This document shows, piece after piece, positions 39,709 through 49,597 of a stretch of 56,594 nt of DNA; within the stretch, counting starts at the first letter, position 1; each line of letters opens with the position of its first letter. Under the pieces are notes generated by a model. The model searched no databases. It had not been told where the DNA came from and saw nothing but the letters and a program-made list of their open reading frames with translations. Both the position numbers and the translations under genes were made by a program. This stretch comes from Candidatus Latescibacterota bacterium (GTDB taxonomy: Bacteria; Latescibacterota; UBA2968; UBA8231). The stretch is taken from the NCBI GenBank assembly GCA_022820485.1, contig JAJEFJ010000013.1:1-56594 (forward strand), in the 5' to 3' direction.

Positions 39709-40956
39709 ATGCAGACGATCACTGTATCGCGCAATGACGAGATCTACGAGGCATTCGCCGATGTGGCCCAAGCGGCCGATGGCACCTTGGTATGCACGTA
39801 CCGCGAGAGCATGGGACACAGCTCGCGTCCCTTTTCGCGCGTAATCGTGCGCCGCAGCTTTGACCGCGGCCTGACTTGGAGCCCGCGCCAAGTGGTGGTG
39901 GAGCGCACTGAGGAGGAAACCGCTCAGGGGCTGGGACGGCTCAACTGCTCGCGCATTGCCGCCTGCCGCGACGGAACTTTGCTGCTCATCGTCGACTTGC
40001 TACTCAAGAATACCTTTGAAGAATACTTGGAGCCGGGCGTCTGCATGAACCTCCTGTTGCGCAGCCACGACAACGGGGCCACATGGGAGGAGCCGGAGGA
40101 GACCGGCATGACTGAGGGCATCGTCCCCTCCATCAAGGAGTTGTCCAACGGCGACTTGATCGTCGGCCTCACCGAACAGTGGCCCGGCCAGCGGGGGACC
40201 GAGGATTTCGTCGAAGTGCAGACGTGCTATCGGTCCGCTGACCGGGGACGGACTTGGGAAGGGCCTTTCAAGGTGCCCGACCCCGAAGGTTCGTCCTGCA
40301 CCGGGGGGCCTTGGCGCTTGAACGAGGGGGATTTCGCCGAAATGGACGATGGCACCTTGGTGCTCTACATGCGCGAGGACGGCGAGGGCTTGAGCGGCTG
40401 GAAGAGCTTTTCCGGCGACGGCGGCCGGACGTGGTCAACGCCGATGCGCACGCACATGATGCGCTGTCTAGGCCGCCCCTCGGTTGGCCGCCTGCGCTCG
40501 GGGGAGGTGGCCATTACCTACCGAGTCGCCTGCGGTCTTTCTACGTCCTTGGGGCTCTACGTGGAGACTGCGGCGGAGGCTTTGCGCGGCTCACCTGCCC
40601 GGGCGGGTGCTTCAGCAGACCCAGAGCAATCTCAGGGCGACACCGAGGCCCGCTTTGCCTTTTTGGACAACGACCGCGCCTTGTCGGCCGACAGCGGTTA
40701 TTCGGGCTGGGTGCAACTACCCGACGGGACGCTCTACGTAGTCAATTACATCACCGACGACGCGCCCCGTGCCCACATTCGCGGCTATGTAGTGGGCCGC
40801 GAGGACTGGTACCTCTTTCCCGAGGGGGCGATCCGCGCCAACCATCCCCTGTCGAATAATCCCCACTACTACGACAAGGCCCAGCAAATGGCCCTTGAAC
40901 AGCAACGCTGGGTTGACGAGCAAGATTGGTCGCGCCGCATGCCGACGCAGAAATAG
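39709..40956 (+). CDS. BNR/Asp-box sialidase-like protein
   Basis: The product is 415 residues without a signal peptide. At least four Asp-box motifs (S-x-D-x-G-x-T-W) are visible: RSFDRGLTWS, RSHDNGATWEE, RSADRGRTWEG and FSGDGGRTWST. They mark the blades of a six-bladed sialidase propeller. RESMGHSSRP carries a possible Arg of the carboxylate-binding triad, and YSGWVQLPDGTLYVV is near the end. Similar intracellular proteins occur in planctomycete-like genomes and are annotated as exo-alpha-sialidases, though the activity is rarely shown. The segment after residue 290 (SPARAGASADPEQSQGD) is a low-complexity insert. Confidence 0.85.
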   Translation: MQTITVSRNDEIYEAFADVAQAADGTLVCTYRESMGHSSRPFSRVIVRRSFDRGLTWSPRQVVVERTEEETAQGLGRLNCSRIAACRDGTLLLIVDLLLKNTFEEYLEPGVCMNLLLRSHDNGATWEEPEETGMTEGIVPSIKELSNGDLIVGLTEQWPGQRGTEDFVEVQTCYRSADRGRTWEGPFKVPDPEGSSCTGGPWRLNEGDFAEMDDGTLVLYMREDGEGLSGWKSFSGDGGRTWSTPMRTHMMRCLGRPSVGRLRSGEVAITYRVACGLSTSLGLYVETAAEALRGSPARAGASADPEQSQGDTEARFAFLDNDRALSADSGYSGWVQLPDGTLYVVNYITDDAPRAHIRGYVVGREDWYLFPEGAIRANHPLSNNPHYYDKAQQMALEQQRWVDEQDWSRRMPTQK

Positions 40957-40970
40957 AGGGACTACACAAC

Positions 40971-41381
40971 CTATGTTATACCCTTCAAACTCGTTAGTAT
41001 CTCCTCTTTGACCCGTTCGGCTAGGGCGACTGCACATTCCGCTCGTTTTTGCGAAACCACCTCAAACTCTTCAGGATAGCGCATGTCCACTCCGTATGGT
41101 GTCAAGACATCGGCCTTCTCCAAGCGTTCCGCCAACGCAGCATCTCGACGCGCTACTAATTGCCGCAATCGTCCAATATCGTGAGTTTTGGGAAATTCAA
41201 TCTGATGGCGCACCAGGAACGCTTTAATATATTTCTCGGCCGCTTGTTGGGCGTGGAATCCACCCGTGAAATAGTCTTCCAATTCGCCCGTACAAAGGAG
41301 CTTTGCCGCTTGAAGATCCGAGTTAGCCTTTTTTAGCCACTGTTGCACAAAATCTTCTACCACTTGCTCAGGCTGTCTCAT
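40971..41381 (-). CDS. HEPN-domain protein (MNT-HEPN module)
   Basis: The product is 136 residues, largely helical. ANSDLQAAKLLCTGE, FHAQQAAEKYIKAFLV and PKTHDIGRLRQLV are the standard HEPN blocks. The Rx4-6H ribonuclease motif of HEPN toxins is not evident, which is common in this substrate-binding-type subgroup. It overlaps the nucleotidyltransferase gene by 14 bases. In MNT-HEPN modules the transferase modifies and silences the HEPN protein. Confidence 0.88.
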   Translation of the reverse strand: MRQPEQVVEDFVQQWLKKANSDLQAAKLLCTGELEDYFTGGFHAQQAAEKYIKAFLVRHQIEFPKTHDIGRLRQLVARRDAALAERLEKADVLTPYGVDMRYPEEFEVVSQKRAECAVALAERVKEEILTSLKGIT

Positions 41382-41700
41382 GTAAAACCACCCCGTACTT
41401 ATGCGCCGGAAAGGCCAAGCCCCCGATGACGTTTTTGGTTTCCTCGAACTCTACCTCTCCCATGACCCACACATCCACTGCATAGGGTACGCCCGCTAAA
41501 GACGCCCGCAGCCGCCGCCGCTCGTCGCGCTTAACCACCGGGTCGGCTTCCACTACCAGCACATCGAAATCACTATCGGGGCGAGCCGTTCCCTGCGCCC
41601 GCGATCCATACAAGATGATCTTGCGTATGGATTGACCTGTTCCAGTGAGAATCTGGTTCTTCAAGAGCAAACCGACTTGGAGGTCTTGTTCGGCAACCAT
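41368..41700 (-). CDS. Minimal nucleotidyltransferase (MNT antitoxin)
   Basis: The product is 110 residues. LYGSRAQGTARPDSDFDVLV is the complete nucleotidyltransferase signature (GS then D-x-D), with a third acidic residue in VDVWVMGEVEF. MNT partners of HEPN proteins transfer AMP to the toxin. It lies just upstream of, and overlaps, the HEPN gene. Confidence 0.92.
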   Translation of the reverse strand: MVAEQDLQVGLLLKNQILTGTGQSIRKIILYGSRAQGTARPDSDFDVLVVEADPVVKRDERRRLRASLAGVPYAVDVWVMGEVEFEETKNVIGGLAFPAHKYGVVLHETA

Positions 41701-41764
41701 CTCCTTCTCCTATTTTCAGCCTCCAGCTAGGGGCTCCGCTGGCGTGACGCAGAAATAGACCCTA

Positions 41765-42733
41765 TTAGGCCCGTTCGAGTGCGGTCAGATCAAACGGATT
41801 GGACCACGCTTTTTGGCCTCGTTCGTCGATGATCTCGAAGCGCACCCAGCGGGCGTTGGCCCTGAGCGCAAAGGTCGCGGTCTCAAAGAGGGCACCGTGC
41901 TGGTGGTACTCGGTGCCGAAAGAGTCGGACACCGCGGCGATGCGCTGCGCCGGCGAGCAGGACACCGTAGCTTCGACTTGGGTGCGGTCGTCGCCTTCGC
42001 GGTCGGTGCGGCGGAGCTGGATGTCGTGGATTGCGGGACCGGTGCTGGCGTACGACGCGCCCGCGACTAGGGCGGCGACGACTGCGTCGGCGGTGCGCTC
42101 TTTGACGCGGACCCAAGTCCAGCCCTGGTACGTGTCGCGCTGGTCGGCTTCGAGGGCGTGCGAATCGTCGTTGGCCAGCGCGGGGTAGAGGCGATTGTCT
42201 AGATCCATCCAGTCGTCCCAATGCACGCTCGACTCGCCGCGTCCGGCGCAGCGGCAGGTGGTGTTGAAGACCTCAATGCCGGCGAATCCAGAGAGCGGCA
42301 CCGCGTCGCGCAGGATGTTGATCGAACTCCAATGGGGATGGGCCAGCCAGACAGCCCCGCCTTGGCGGCGGACCTCGTCGATGACGTGCTGGGGCGGCAT
42401 CTTCTCGGCGTTCATGTCCTCGTGGAAATTGAGACAGACGAAGTGGTGCCGCTGGCCGCCGAAGGGATTGTCCGGGTGCAGTTCGGCCCCTTGGACGAGC
42501 ACGAAGTCGCTTGGGGCCTGCACGGTATCGGTAAAGGTGATCTTGTGGTGGTCGGATAGGCAGAGGAAGTCGTAGCCTTGGCCGACATAGCCATCGAGCC
42601 GCTCTTGCGGCGCGGCCTTGCCGTCGGAATTGGTCGTGTGCGAGTGGAGGTTGCCTTTGAGCCAGGTGTAGCCGTCGTCCGAGCTGAGGGCAAATGGGTT
42701 GGTTAGTGCGCCCTTGGGTGCGTTGTCCGACAT
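41765..42733 (-). CDS. PHP-domain metal-dependent phosphoesterase-like protein
   Basis: I start at ATG 42731-42733 (MSDNAPKGALTNPFALSSDD), with AAAGGA upstream; 322 residues. GNLHSHTTNSDG is the first PHP motif (H-x-H...D-G), FLCLSDHHKI the second, and the later metal ligands are in WLAHPHWSS and ALANDDSHA. PHP proteins use two or three metals to hydrolyse phosphoesters, e.g. histidinol phosphate or nucleoside 3',5'-bisphosphate. The C-terminal ~80 residues (VEATVSCSPAQRIAAVS) form an extra beta domain. Substrate unknown. Confidence 0.9.
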   Translation of the reverse strand: MSDNAPKGALTNPFALSSDDGYTWLKGNLHSHTTNSDGKAAPQERLDGYVGQGYDFLCLSDHHKITFTDTVQAPSDFVLVQGAELHPDNPFGGQRHHFVCLNFHEDMNAEKMPPQHVIDEVRRQGGAVWLAHPHWSSINILRDAVPLSGFAGIEVFNTTCRCAGRGESSVHWDDWMDLDNRLYPALANDDSHALEADQRDTYQGWTWVRVKERTADAVVAALVAGASYASTGPAIHDIQLRRTDREGDDRTQVEATVSCSPAQRIAAVSDSFGTEYHQHGALFETATFALRANARWVRFEIIDERGQKAWSNPFDLTALERA

Positions 42734-42820
42734 TTTGGTCCTTTCTCTGGATGGGGAGTTTGGCGTGGGTCCGCTTGAACGGCATAGTATAGAGCGGCTC
42801 TCTTCGGGGGGCAATGGGGC

Positions 42821-43714
42821 TTATGTTTTAGACCGCCGTCCCAGTCCCACCTGCGAGATCAACATTCCCGCGAACATCAGCCCACAGCCGACCAGCCCGC
42901 GCAAGGGCATTTCCTCGTCTAGCAAAAGCCATCCCCCCAACGCGGCGAAAACCGTCTCCAGACTGAGGATGATGGCCGCGTGGCCGGGGGCCGCTCGCCG
43001 CTGAGCCACTACCTGCAAAGTATAGGCCACGCCCACCGACATGACGCCTCCGTAAAACACGGGTACGGCCGCATCGACGAGCGGTTGCAGGGCGATAGGC
43101 TCGGTGCCGATGGCGACGGCTGTGCTGAGTAGCGAGCAGACGAAGAATTGCAAAAAAGCCAGCATCGCCCAATCGAGCTGACGCGAGAGGTTGCCGATGA
43201 CCAGCACGTGCCCGGCCCAAAAGAACGCGCTCACGAGCACGAGCGCGTCGCCGCGAGCAATGGCCAGTGGCGGCTCCACGCTCAGCAGGTACAGGCCGCT
43301 GGTCGCCACTAGAGCGCCGGTCCAAGTGCTGCGACGACTGCGATGGCGTAGCAATAGGGCGAGAATTGGCACCAGAATTACGTATAGCCCGGTGATAAAA
43401 CCGGCTTTGCCGGCTGTAGTATAGACGATGCCGACCTGTTGCAGGGACGCGGCGGTAAAAAGAAAAAGCCCGGCGAGCAGGCCGCCTCGGAGGGCGTGGC
43501 GGAGGCGGGATGCGAGCGGTGTGGTGGTGGTGCGCAGGACAAACGGCAAAAGCGGCAAGCAGCCGAGGGCGAAGCGCACGCCATTAAAGAAAAAGGGGCC
43601 GATGTGCTCCATGCCAGCGCGTTGGGCGACGAAGGCGAAGCCCCAGATCAGAGCTGTGAGCAGGAGCAGGAGGTCGCTGCGAGCTTGGGCGGAGCGCACA
43701 GCAGCAGTGTTCAT
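42821..43714 (-). CDS. EamA/DMT-family transporter
   Basis: The start is ATG 43712-43714, two bases after the stop of the upstream DUF4159 gene; 297 residues with about ten hydrophobic helices. LLLLLTALIWGFAFVAQRAG is the typical first helix of an EamA repeat, and the second repeat begins near GDALVLVSAFFWAGHVLVIG. LETVFAALGGWLLLDEEMPL is the conserved end of the family. It is an inner-membrane exporter or permease of small metabolites. Its position suggests co-transcription with DUF4159; the substrate is unknown. Confidence 0.92.
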   Translation of the reverse strand: MNTAAVRSAQARSDLLLLLTALIWGFAFVAQRAGMEHIGPFFFNGVRFALGCLPLLPFVLRTTTTPLASRLRHALRGGLLAGLFLFTAASLQQVGIVYTTAGKAGFITGLYVILVPILALLLRHRSRRSTWTGALVATSGLYLLSVEPPLAIARGDALVLVSAFFWAGHVLVIGNLSRQLDWAMLAFLQFFVCSLLSTAVAIGTEPIALQPLVDAAVPVFYGGVMSVGVAYTLQVVAQRRAAPGHAAIILSLETVFAALGGWLLLDEEMPLRGLVGCGLMFAGMLISQVGLGRRSKT

Positions 43715-43715
43715 C

Positions 43716-44534
43716 TCAGCGCCTGAAGGGCAGGGGTCGGCCCGCGTATTTTTGCGCCAGCGCACAGATCAAGAGGTTGGTGCCGAACTGCAAGCTGCGG
43801 TCGCGGCCTTCGGCGTCGAGGTTGCCCCAGAACCAGCTAATGTTGAGGTCGCTGAAGATAACGGCGATCCGGCCTTTGAGTTCTATGGCTTCTAAGGCGA
43901 AGACGTTGCCCCGGTTTGTGCCGCTTAGGGGCGGCCCATCGGGGAAGTCGAAGTAGGCCGAGTAGAGCGGGTCGTTCTTGGGCAGTTTGCGCCAGCGGCC
44001 TCCGTCGATGCCGAGGACTTGCGGGTCTTTGAGCAGGGCCTTGAACTGCCGGTCGAAGGGGGTGCCGGCTACCCCAGCGGATGTGCGAAAATTAGTCTCT
44101 AGGGGCAAGATGTCCTCGGCAAAGAGTAGGCCACCGCGGCGCAGGTAGCGGGCGAGGCCCTTCTTTTCGGTGTCGCTTATCTGCATGACGCAGTCGAAGC
44201 CGGTCATGTAGAGCATCAGCGCGTCCGCAATCTGCGGGTCGTCGAGTGTGAGGACGCGCGAGTGCATCGGTACTTCAAGTTGGGTCGATATGCGGGTGAA
44301 CGTCACCAATTCTTGCACGGCCTGCGATAGGTAGTCGCGCTCCTTGATCGCCTCTCTATAGCTCACTTGGACGATAGTCAAGGGAGTGCCCGGTACTGGC
44401 GTCACACGCTGGCGCTCGGGTTGGGGGATTGATATGGGGGGGCGCTCGTCTTGGGCTAGGGCTGGGATGGCGAGCAGTAATGTAAGAAGGAGACTTGTGC
44501 TCGGCCGGCGGATGGGATAGTGGACGGTGGCCAT
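43716..44534 (-). CDS. DUF4159 exported protein
   Basis: The start is ATG 44532-44534 (MATVHYPIRRPSTSLLLTLL), which gives a signal peptide ending near ALAQ; 272 residues. PLTIVQVSYREAIKERDYLSQ is followed by LMLYMTGFDCVM, then RYLRRGGLLFAEDIL and GRIAVIFSDLNISWFWG: the blocks of DUF4159, common in planctomycetes and relatives. It has a flavodoxin/glutamine-amidotransferase-like fold without a known reaction. It sits between the mannonate-dehydratase-like gene and the transporter. Confidence 0.85.
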   Translation of the reverse strand: MATVHYPIRRPSTSLLLTLLLAIPALAQDERPPISIPQPERQRVTPVPGTPLTIVQVSYREAIKERDYLSQAVQELVTFTRISTQLEVPMHSRVLTLDDPQIADALMLYMTGFDCVMQISDTEKKGLARYLRRGGLLFAEDILPLETNFRTSAGVAGTPFDRQFKALLKDPQVLGIDGGRWRKLPKNDPLYSAYFDFPDGPPLSGTNRGNVFALEAIELKGRIAVIFSDLNISWFWGNLDAEGRDRSLQFGTNLLICALAQKYAGRPLPFRR

Positions 44535-44550
44535 GTTATATATCTCAAGG

Positions 44551-45531
44551 TCACGCGCCGAGCTTGTTGACCACTTGGATGAGGGCCTGCATGAAGCCCA
44601 CGCAATGGGCGCGTCCCCGGTGTCCCCAAGGCGAGTCATCGACGATATGGGGCACGTGGTCGGTGATCATAAAGCCGTCGAAACCGACCGCCTTGAGCGT
44701 CTTGACGACCTCGAAGGTATCGACTTGGCCGCAGTCGATGAAGGTCTCGTGGAAGTCCTCGACCGGCCCGATGACGTCGCGGAAGTGGATGTAGATGATT
44801 TTCTTTTCCCCGCCGAAGTGGCGGACGGCGCGGATGACGCTGTCGTGGCCGCCCATCTCCGACCAGCACCCCATGCAGAAATCGAGGCCGTGATGCGGGC
44901 TGTCGAAGGTGTCCATGTTTCGCTTGAAGTCGTCGAACGAACTGCAAATTCGCGCTATGCCGCCGAGGGTTGTGCCGGTGGGTGGGTCGTCCGGGTGCAG
45001 GGCTAGGCGCACGTCAGCTTCCTCGGCCACGGGCAGGATGCGCTCCAAATACCAGCCGTAGTTTTCCCACATTTCTTCGTGGGTGAAGACGCGGCCGTGG
45101 GTCAGTTCTTCGGGGTCGTGTTCGGCGAGGGCAAAGCGGGTGGCGCGGGCACCGCCGCGCAAGGTCGCTGGCTCAGGCGTGCGCCAGACGCTATTGGGAA
45201 TCCAATGGTAGCCTAGGATTGGGATGCCGGCCTTGCCCATGTTGCGCACGGTGGTGATCATGTGCTGGAGTTGTTCTTCGCGGCCGCTTTGGCCGAGCAT
45301 GATCTGGTCGTAAAACGATGTGGGCACGTTTTCCAGCGCCATCAGCCGCAGTTCGGCGGCGTCGGCCCGCTTCTTGATAAAGGCCAAGTCGTCGTATTCC
45401 CACTGCTTGTCGCCGGGGAGTCTGGGGGTATTCATCAAAAAGTCGTCGCAGCCCATCTGCTTGATAAAGGCGAGCTTCTCGTCGGTGAGTTCGTTGAACT
45501 GGCCCAGACCCACGCGCATTTGCAGGGACAT
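44551..45531 (-). CDS. Mannonate dehydratase-like TIM-barrel protein (UxuA family)
   Basis: The product is 326 residues. RLALHPDDPPTGTTLGGIAR is the strongest UxuA block (metal-ligand His and Asp), with FCMGCWSEMGG, YIHFRDVIGP (His/Arg pair) and FMITDHVPHI near the C-terminus. Mannonate dehydratase converts D-mannonate to 2-keto-3-deoxygluconate in the breakdown of glucuronate. Members of this size in environmental bacteria may act on other sugar acids. The gene fits the sugar-acid theme of the window. Confidence 0.85.
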   Translation of the reverse strand: MSLQMRVGLGQFNELTDEKLAFIKQMGCDDFLMNTPRLPGDKQWEYDDLAFIKKRADAAELRLMALENVPTSFYDQIMLGQSGREEQLQHMITTVRNMGKAGIPILGYHWIPNSVWRTPEPATLRGGARATRFALAEHDPEELTHGRVFTHEEMWENYGWYLERILPVAEEADVRLALHPDDPPTGTTLGGIARICSSFDDFKRNMDTFDSPHHGLDFCMGCWSEMGGHDSVIRAVRHFGGEKKIIYIHFRDVIGPVEDFHETFIDCGQVDTFEVVKTLKAVGFDGFMITDHVPHIVDDSPWGHRGRAHCVGFMQALIQVVNKLGA

Positions 45532-45592
45532 AAGTGGTCTCCAAGTGTGAGGGATTACAGAGCGGGAAATTTGCCGAAGCTGCCGGAGCGGG

Positions 45593-46507
45593 TCAAGCGC
45601 GACTACCGACGCCGACCCCAGTGGGGACGTGTACCTCTAGGCCGGCCTCAGAGTCGGCGACTAGATCGCTGTCAAAGACAATTGCCCCCGGCTCGAAAAG
45701 CAGCACGACGGTCGAGCCGCCGAATTGGAAAAAGCCTTTTTCTTGGCCGCGCTCGCAAGGCCCTATCGAGTACGTCTGGACGATGCTGGCGACGTTGATA
45801 GCGCCGACCTCGATGTAGGCAATCTTGCCGAAGGTGGGCGTCGTCAACTCGCAGACGGAGCGTCGGTTGCGGTGGAAAACGTCGGGCACGCGGGCGAGGG
45901 CAATGGGGTTGACCGAGTGGTAGGTACCGTCGATCCACTGGGTTTGACCTACTTGGCCGTCGGCGGGGAAGTGGAAGCGGTGATAGTCGTAGGGGGCGAG
46001 GCGGACGACGAGGGCGGCACCGCCGTGGTATGGGGTGGGGTCGATTGCTTCGGCTAGGAGTTCGCGGGCTGCGAGTTGGTTGCTTTTGACTGGCAGCACA
46101 TCCTCGGCTGCGATTTGCGGATAGACGAGAACCTTGCCATCGGCGGGGCAACAGAGGCGCTCGGGGTCGGGGTCGCAGGGTCTGGCTCCGGGTTTGAGGC
46201 GGCGAATAAAGAAGTCGTTGAAGCTGGAATAGTGGCTGAGGGGGTATTCGATTTCGTCGAGGTCGATGTGGTAGCGTTCGACAAAAGGGCGGATTTGACG
46301 CCGAGTCCAAGTGGTTTGCTTCCACCAGCCGTAGAAGCGGGAGAAAAGAGGTCGGTTGAAGACGGCGCGAAAAACGAGATGCCCCGTGTTTGTGCCGTAG
46401 AACCAGCGGAGGAGGGACTGTCCCGGAACGTGCTCGACGACGATAGATCCGGGTTGGCGGTCGCGGTAGCGGGTTGGCGTGGGGGGAGTGGATTGATGGG
46501 AGGGCAT
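45593..46507 (-). CDS. psd: Phosphatidylserine decarboxylase
   Basis: The product is 304 residues. The self-cleavage site is FQFGGSTVVLLFE: GGST in place of the more common LGST, with cleavage expected before Ser to give the pyruvoyl group. The catalytic Asp and His are in CPADGKVL and DYHRFHFPADG, and HSVNPIAL follows. SSFNDFFIRRLKPGARP marks the N-terminal beta-subunit. The enzyme makes phosphatidylethanolamine at the inner membrane. No pssA is adjacent. Confidence 0.93.
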   Translation of the reverse strand: MPSHQSTPPTPTRYRDRQPGSIVVEHVPGQSLLRWFYGTNTGHLVFRAVFNRPLFSRFYGWWKQTTWTRRQIRPFVERYHIDLDEIEYPLSHYSSFNDFFIRRLKPGARPCDPDPERLCCPADGKVLVYPQIAAEDVLPVKSNQLAARELLAEAIDPTPYHGGAALVVRLAPYDYHRFHFPADGQVGQTQWIDGTYHSVNPIALARVPDVFHRNRRSVCELTTPTFGKIAYIEVGAINVASIVQTYSIGPCERGQEKGFFQFGGSTVVLLFEPGAIVFDSDLVADSEAGLEVHVPTGVGVGSRA

Positions 46508-46586
46508 GTCTCACACGCCGATTCTGGATCAGGCTGAGTCAAGATCGTTCACATTCAGGGTGAGAAGGGAGTCTTCATTCTGGGTT

Positions 46587-47765
46587 TCACGCCGTGGAAC
46601 CGGACGCAAGCCGGATATTATGGGCAGCGTCAAACTCCCGTGCAGCGCGAATGTGCTGCGGTGTCAGCACCGGAAAATCGGCTAAAAGCTCAACCTCCGT
46701 CATCCCTCCCTCTAAGTATTCCAATACATCATAGACAGTAATTCGGGTACCTTTGAAGCAGGGCTTGCCACTGCGAACACCGGGTCGGATATCAATGTAG
46801 TCTTCAAAGTCCATCTTGCGATACTTTGCAGCCTCCTCCTTTACACAATTCCGATCTTCAGCTAGCGCGGTTTCATTGAGTCCGCATCCGGGCTGGCGTA
46901 TCCTCCGGGCGAACCCTGCGGCCTTCGCAATGTTGATCCACCTATTATCTTTAGTGGCCACGACGTGATCATCGTCAATCGAGTAGAGAAAGAGATCAAT
47001 ATCCCCGCTATCGTTCTGCTGCGGTAAGAACCCCTCGGTCGTTAGGCTGATCAAGTATTGCGTGTACATATGGGAGTAGCACTCTATCTTGGGAATAGTC
47101 GCGGCTAATTCATCTGCTTTCTGCTTAGTGAATACACCGAGGTCATTTTTGTCCGCTTTGAAGAAGGCACGCATCTGACAAGCGGATATAGTGCGGGCAG
47201 CCCACTCTCTTGACTTCATTCCGGCGAGAAATTTCTTCTTCTGCTCGCCTCGAAGTTTAGGCACAGACGAGGACCGTTTCTTTGGATCCTTTGCGTACCA
47301 CTCTTGAAACCTTGGGATATTCTCCGCCATCAAGGTGATGAGAGAATCCACCCATTCTTGCTCGACCTTCTCACGCCATGTCGCTGCAAACGGTACATTC
47401 AAGCGCCGTCGGACCCGAATTTCGTAGTCCGGTACGCCTCTCCGCACCTCCTCAAGGCTCTGACCTTCAGCCAAGGCCCGGACAGCGTCGGAGTATGAAG
47501 GGGCAGGTTCCGCCAACTTGTAACCAAATACCGTAGTCAGATATGATTCGGGGTCCGGGAGTTCGTCTATCCGGTGCTTGAGGATAACGCCAGCCGCTGC
47601 CTTGCGGTCTGCAAACGACCTGTCATTAAGTTTGGATACCAGCTCAATTATTGAGATAGGAGAGTAACAGAAATGCTCTTTAGGTCGCCCGACGTCCTCA
47701 ATACGGACTCGATTCAATCCGATATCGTAGAGCACATTTGTATCAAGAATCACTGTCTTGGTCAT
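46587..47765 (-). CDS. PIN-domain protein fused to a DUF433 antitoxin-like domain
   Basis: I start at ATG 47763-47765 (MTKTVILDTNVLYDIGLNRV), with AGGAG upstream; 392 residues. The N-terminal part is PIN-like: D8 in VILDTNVLYDIG, then SPISIIELVSKL, and VVATKDNRW late in the domain (about 285). A helical insert separates them. Residues 318-392 (MDFEDYIDIRPGVRSGKPCF, KGTRITVYDVLEYLEGG, FPVLTPQHIRA) are a full DUF433 domain, normally a separate antitoxin. AAAGGAGGAGG occurs 17 bases before the internal Met318, so the DUF433 part might also be made separately. Fusion of toxin-like and antitoxin-like parts in one chain is unusual. Confidence 0.82.
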   Translation of the reverse strand: MTKTVILDTNVLYDIGLNRVRIEDVGRPKEHFCYSPISIIELVSKLNDRSFADRKAAAGVILKHRIDELPDPESYLTTVFGYKLAEPAPSYSDAVRALAEGQSLEEVRRGVPDYEIRVRRRLNVPFAATWREKVEQEWVDSLITLMAENIPRFQEWYAKDPKKRSSSVPKLRGEQKKKFLAGMKSREWAARTISACQMRAFFKADKNDLGVFTKQKADELAATIPKIECYSHMYTQYLISLTTEGFLPQQNDSGDIDLFLYSIDDDHVVATKDNRWINIAKAAGFARRIRQPGCGLNETALAEDRNCVKEEAAKYRKMDFEDYIDIRPGVRSGKPCFKGTRITVYDVLEYLEGGMTEVELLADFPVLTPQHIRAAREFDAAHNIRLASGSTA

Positions 47766-47981
47766 GTCATGCTCCTGTTCGTTCGACGCCGCGCCGCTGG
47801 CCAATCAGGAGCGTAGCGATTCGGCTCCAACCGGCATGTAGTTATCTTCCATAGCAGCATACATTATGTCAAGCTCTTGCTGGATGGCAAGGGGTGCCCG
47901 ATGGCCATCGGAAAATGGGTAGTACCTCTTCGCGCCCAATAGGGTAACTTGACTATACTTTATCACCCTGACAACCATTAG

Positions 47982-48896
<915 letters not shown>

Positions 48897-48899
48897 GTA

Positions 48900-49289
48900 C
48901 TAGTGCGCCACTTCGATATCGGTCCGGGCGAAATCCTCCCCCTTAAACAGAAGCGGCTCCCCTGACGTTTCCGCCAGCGCATAAGCAAAACAGTCGCCGA
49001 AGTTTAGCCCTGCTGGATGATTACCTTTTCCAAAACGACGCCAAGCGCGTCGCGCCGCTTGCACCTGTTCGGGCGAAACATCCACTAGTGCAATCCCGGC
49101 CGTTTCGAGAAAACGGTCGAGCTCTGCACCGGCAGCCGATCCACCTCGACTTTCGATGACGATGGCCGCTTCAAGGAAATTGGCCGCTGACATCCTGCAC
49201 GATGCGGCCTCTGTTATCGCCCTTGCATAGTGTTTCGCATCTGCTTCGTCCAACAGAACTGCCAAAACTGCTGACGCATCAACGATCAC
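48900..49289 (-). CDS. vapC: VapC-type PIN toxin
   Basis: The product is 129 residues. MIVDASAVLAVLLDE (first Asp), SAANFLEAAIV (Glu), LNFGDCFAYALAE (Asp) and LLFKGEDFARTDI (Asp) give the four acidic PIN positions. GHPAGLNFGDCFAY-type blocks mark the Rv0623-partnered VapC group. It should be a Mg2+-dependent ribonuclease. Its start overlaps the antitoxin stop by four bases; its 3' end converges with hemF four bases away. Confidence 0.92.
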   Translation of the reverse strand: MIVDASAVLAVLLDEADAKHYARAITEAASCRMSAANFLEAAIVIESRGGSAAGAELDRFLETAGIALVDVSPEQVQAARRAWRRFGKGNHPAGLNFGDCFAYALAETSGEPLLFKGEDFARTDIEVAH

Positions 49290-49543
49290 TTCGGTAGCCC
49301 CTGTTCGTCGTAGAGCAAAGTGCCGTGTTCGGCAGACGAGACCCCGGTGCCTACTAAGTCAGCGCAGCACCGACCAATGGCAAGCAACTCTTGAACGCGG
49401 GCATCCGTGTCGTGCCGTTGCTTTTCGCGTTCCAAGCGTTCGCGCAGGGCGACTGTCAGGGCACCGACCATGGTCTCGCCAGTCAGCCGGGCTAGCTCCT
49501 TGGCGAGTTGGCAGGTCTCTTCGTCTTTGATGTTTAGGTTCAT
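49286..49543 (-). CDS. vapB: VapB-type antitoxin (Rv0623/PSK family)
   Basis: The product is 85 residues. It begins MNLNIKDEETCQLAKELARL and continues TGETMVGALTVALRERLERE, the PSK/Rv0623 antitoxin opening (a ribbon-helix-helix variant). The C-terminus (GTLLYDEQGLPK) is the toxin-binding tail. It is the first gene of the pair. Confidence 0.92.
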   Translation of the reverse strand: MNLNIKDEETCQLAKELARLTGETMVGALTVALRERLEREKQRHDTDARVQELLAIGRCCADLVGTGVSSAEHGTLLYDEQGLPK

Positions 49544-49597
49544 GGTTTCTTCCTCGTTAAATGTGCGGTGGATAGTCGGGAATAGTTTCCGCGCTAC

